Origin: Acidobacteriota bacterium
Lineage (GTDB): Bacteria > Zixibacteria > MSB-5A5 > GN15 > FEB-12
Direction: 5' to 3'
DNA: 64,000 bases
Assembly: GCA_035529075.1 (NCBI GenBank)
Contig: DATKXK010000015.1
Coordinates: 62,001-126,000, forward strand
This document shows, piece by piece, positions 61,467-64,000 of this stretch; within the stretch, counting starts at the first letter, position 1; every line of letters begins with the position of its first letter. The notes below the pieces were generated by a model. That model was not told the origin of the DNA. It did no database searches and was given only the letters and a program-made list of their open reading frames with translations. The translations under genes were made by a program, and so were the position numbers.

Positions 61467-62693
61467 TTACAGGCTCTTGCGCATGGCGGCGGCCGGTATG
61501 ATTCTTGCGGCGAACGAAGCCGGGTACAGACTCACCAGGGCGGTGAACAAAAAGACGGCGATGGGATAGTATATGAATTGACTTACCTGCATCACGGGGT
61601 AGAGAAGCTCCGTGAACGTGACACCGGCAAAGTCAATCCCGCCGTAATCGAAACCAATCCGCATACTGATATAGGTGGCAACAAATCCGAGGATCACTCC
61701 CAGAACGATGCTGACCACCGCCAGGGCGCCCGCTTCGAGGACAATCAGTCGGCCGATGGCGAACGGGCTCGTGCCCACGGCCCGCATGACGCCGAACTCG
61801 TACATCCGTTCATAAAGGGACATGAACAGGGTATTGACAATGCCGAGCGCAACGACGCCGAACAGTATCAGGCCGACGAGCACCGTGCTGAAGCGTGATA
61901 GCTCGAAGGCCGCTTTCAGCTCGGGCAGGATCTCGGGCCAGCCGAGCGCCTGGTTGCCATCGGTGGAATAAGCATCCCAGAACGGCAGGGCGGTGTTCCG
62001 GCTGTACTTCGGATCGACGAAGGTGATGGCTATCTCGTGCACTTCCGTGCCCAGGTCGAGCATGCTCTGCGCCTTGCCCAGCCGGACGAACGCCATGCTC
62101 TGATCCATCTCGGCGATATTCAGGAAAAAGATGCCCGAGATACGGAACATCTCCTGAGCCAGGTCGCCCGTGTGCGCCTGGGCCGCGGTCACCACCACCC
62201 GATCACCCAACCGGACTTCGAGAAGCTCCGCGAGCTTGTTGCCGATGAGGATATCGCGCTCGCCGCCGCCGTCCAGGAAGTTGCCCTCAATGATTGCCTC
62301 GTCCACCTGCGACAGGTCAGGTTCGCGCCGGGGGTCGACCCCGACCATTGTCACGGCCGTCATGTTGGCCGGTGACGATATCATGGCGAAGGCCAGGGTG
62401 CGGGTTGTGAAGCTCTGAACCAGGGTGTCAGATTCGAGGCCTGCGACCACCCGGCCCGAGTTGTTGACGGTCTGATCGATAGCGAATGTCTCGCGAAACG
62501 CGGCGCTGTGAATCTGACCCTCACCCAGGAACGAGGCCGTCGCCGCCCTGATCATGTTGCGCTCCATCCCGACGACCAGGGCGTCGGTATAGATGAGCGC
62601 GGCCAGGCCGATGCCGATAGCGGTGCCGGCTATGAAAGTGCGCCGTTTGTTGCGCAACACGTTCCGCCAGGCCAGTTTGATGTACAGTCGCAC
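61467..62693 (-). CDS. FtsX-family ABC permease (LolC/LolE-like)
   Basis: A 408-residue permease with an N-terminal helix (RTFIAGTAIGIGLAALIYTDAL), a large extracytoplasmic domain, and three C-terminal membrane helices starting at RFSTVLVGLILFGVVALGIVNTL, then YEFGVMRAVGTSP (the family coupling loop). It pairs with the 62706 permease and the 60751 ATPase to move a lipid-linked or hydrophobic substrate, perhaps lipoproteins. Substrate not determined. Confidence 0.88.
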   Translation of the reverse strand: MRLYIKLAWRNVLRNKRRTFIAGTAIGIGLAALIYTDALVVGMERNMIRAATASFLGEGQIHSAAFRETFAIDQTVNNSGRVVAGLESDTLVQSFTTRTLAFAMISSPANMTAVTMVGVDPRREPDLSQVDEAIIEGNFLDGGGERDILIGNKLAELLEVRLGDRVVVTAAQAHTGDLAQEMFRISGIFFLNIAEMDQSMAFVRLGKAQSMLDLGTEVHEIAITFVDPKYSRNTALPFWDAYSTDGNQALGWPEILPELKAAFELSRFSTVLVGLILFGVVALGIVNTLFMSLYERMYEFGVMRAVGTSPFAIGRLIVLEAGALAVVSIVLGVILGFVATYISMRIGFDYGGIDFAGVTFTELLYPVMQVSQFIYYPIAVFLFTALVSLYPASFAARIIPAAAMRKSL

Positions 62694-62705
62694 GATGCAT
62701 GCCTC

Positions 62706-63920
62706 CTAATGCGTCCGCATGGCCCTGGCCGGAGCTACGCGGGCGGCTTTAGTCGCCGGCAACATGGAAATGAGAATAGCCGACAGCACCACACTCACGC
62801 CCGGTATATAGAAACTCCGCGCGTTTATCTCGGTGAACATCTTCGTGAACACCACGCCGCCGTACGTGAAGGACACCGGCAGGGTGATCCCATGAATCGA
62901 CAGGGCGTAATTGACGCCATAGCTGAGCGCGGCGCCGAGCACGACGGCGATTGCAGCCATAATCAGAACTTCCAGCAGTACCAGCCGGAAGATCTGCGCC
63001 GGGGCCGTGCCGATGGCGCGCAGCACCCCGTACTCCCGGGTCCGCTCCAGCACCGTCATCAGCACCGTATTGAGGACTCCGACGGCCACGACCAGAACGA
63101 TGATGACCACCATTATCCAGCTGCCCTGCTGGTCGACCTTCATGGCGTGGTAAAACGACTTTGCAAACTCCTTCCACGTTTCGACCGCAAGGCCGTTGTC
63201 GCCCAGTGCGGCTTTAATGTCGGAAGCCAGGTCGGGCACGTCGTCCAGGTCATCGCCGATGACGGCGATCTCGTGAACGCGACCCTCGAGAACCAGCAGT
63301 TCCTGGGCATCGTGCAGGTGCAGGTAAAGGGCACTCTGGTCGCTTATGTTGCTGCCGGTGGCGACCAGGCCGACGATCGTGTACAGATCGTTGGCGATGG
63401 AACCGTCGGCGGCCTGAGACACGACAACGACCTCGTCGCCGATAGCCGCGTGCAGGGTTTTTGCCAGGCCCTCGCCCAGCACGGCCTCGCCGGCGGCCGA
63501 CGGCGAAAAGCTCCGGCCCGATGTCACCTTCCTGTCAAAGCGCGTAGCAGCGCTTTCCCTCTCCGGATCGATGCCGATAATCCTCACTCCGGCACTCTTG
63601 TTGCCCACTGCCGCAAGACCGGCACAGAAGACCCGCGGCGCCCAGAATTCGACTCCGGGAACCCTCTCTATTGCGGCGCCAACCTCGTCATAGTCGCCGA
63701 TCACCTTGTACAGCGACGGCCGGTCGAGGTACCCCTGGCCGTGCACCTGGATATGACCCAGCTGGTTTCGTGCAAACATGTCGATGATATACGAATACGA
63801 GCCGTCGGACCAGGCTATGGCTATGGCCGAAAGCGCAAACCCACCGAGCATGGTGAGCACGGTCAGAACGGTGCGCCGCTTCTGCCTGAATACGTTGCGG
63901 AGGGCGATTGTGAATATCAT
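62706..63920 (-). CDS. FtsX-family ABC permease (LolC/LolE-like)
   Basis: A 404-residue permease with the same plan as its neighbour: an N-terminal helix (RRTVLTVLTMLGGFALSAIAIAW), a periplasmic domain containing VVVVSQAADGSIANDL, and C-terminal helices (IMVVIIVLVVAVGVLNTVLM, TREYGVLRAIGTAPAQ). Two different FtsX proteins plus one LolD-type ATPase is the LolCDE arrangement. Confidence 0.88.
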   Translation of the reverse strand: MIFTIALRNVFRQKRRTVLTVLTMLGGFALSAIAIAWSDGSYSYIIDMFARNQLGHIQVHGQGYLDRPSLYKVIGDYDEVGAAIERVPGVEFWAPRVFCAGLAAVGNKSAGVRIIGIDPERESAATRFDRKVTSGRSFSPSAAGEAVLGEGLAKTLHAAIGDEVVVVSQAADGSIANDLYTIVGLVATGSNISDQSALYLHLHDAQELLVLEGRVHEIAVIGDDLDDVPDLASDIKAALGDNGLAVETWKEFAKSFYHAMKVDQQGSWIMVVIIVLVVAVGVLNTVLMTVLERTREYGVLRAIGTAPAQIFRLVLLEVLIMAAIAVVLGAALSYGVNYALSIHGITLPVSFTYGGVVFTKMFTEINARSFYIPGVSVVLSAILISMLPATKAARVAPARAMRTH

Positions 63921-63935
63921 GAGCCGCGCCGTCCT

Positions 63936-64000
63936 TCACCGCTGCGATCTGAGGTGGCGCAGCGAAAAGATCTCTTCCTCAAACTGCGCGTCAAACTCGA
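63936..64000 (-). CDS. C-terminal fragment of an upstream gene
   Basis: One minus-strand frame, open at the right edge, reads EFDAQFEEEIFSLRHLRSQR and stops at 63938-63936, sixteen bases before the permease start. Its charged residues and its spacing fit the end of the preceding operon gene. In Lol-type operons a LolA-like carrier is sometimes found here, but 20 residues cannot show that. Confidence 0.4.
   Translation of the reverse strand, partial: EFDAQFEEEIFSLRHLRSQR

Overview
The window is a GC-rich bacterial chromosome segment carrying about 50 real genes. Two large surface proteins end in the NPFNP-type C-terminal sorting domain seen in Bacteroidetes and related FCB-group candidate phyla. 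With the lipoproteins, outer-membrane barrels and LolCDE-like ABC genes, this points to a diderm of the FCB superphylum; a Zixibacteria-like lineage is my best guess from general gene style, not proven. No tRNA, rRNA, CRISPR array, IS element or integrase was found.

Layout. (1) 1-6.7 kb: a polyferredoxin/DUF362 pair, an arsenite methyltransferase, a fucose-isomerase-fold protein, a radical SAM protein, a GNAT acetyltransferase and two gene remnants. (2) 6.7-10.5 kb, minus strand: a four-gene corrinoid methyl-transfer operon. It has an MttB-family methyltransferase, a MetH-type reactivation domain, a corrinoid protein and a homocysteine methyltransferase, so methionine synthase appears split into separate polypeptides with an MttB-type methyl donor arm. 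(3) 10.8-18 kb: a secreted protein, a membrane Ser/Thr kinase and its neighbour, and two surface proteins. (4) 18.1-44.5 kb: a divergent type VI secretion system (T6SS) in two blocks.

The first T6SS block (18.1-29.1 kb, promoter at 18094) is the payload: a PAAR spike protein, a 1336-residue M64-like zinc peptidase, a lipoprotein beta-propeller, a DcrB/Eag-like chaperone, a spike-associated protein sharing the PAAR protein's C-terminal module, an NlpC/CHAP-like cysteine hydrolase with two SH3-like repeats, and an overlapping secreted protein that may be its immunity partner. The second block (29.3-44.4 kb, promoter at 29228, terminator at 44486) is the machine: ClpV split into two genes, TssB, TssC, Hcp, VgrG, TssE, TssF, TssG, TssK, a tail-anchored TssL-like protein, a reduced TssM-like GTPase and a secreted protein. 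No TssA or TssJ was recognised. This is the most interesting system in the window: an antibacterial-looking T6SS with a simplified membrane complex and a split ClpV, in a lineage that also seems to use type IX-type sorting.

(5) 44.6-54.3 kb: a 1077-residue T9SS-type surface protein, then a minus-strand cluster of a second Ser/Thr kinase, two CsgG/FlgO-like TPR proteins, an outer-membrane barrel and a cohesin-like lipoprotein. (6) 54.5-64 kb: GalT, a C69-family dipeptidase, an AzgA-type purine permease, a lipoprotein-like isoaspartyl methyltransferase, and a minus-strand ABC exporter operon with a porin-like protein. Function calls rest on motifs and gene order read by eye; no database search was run.
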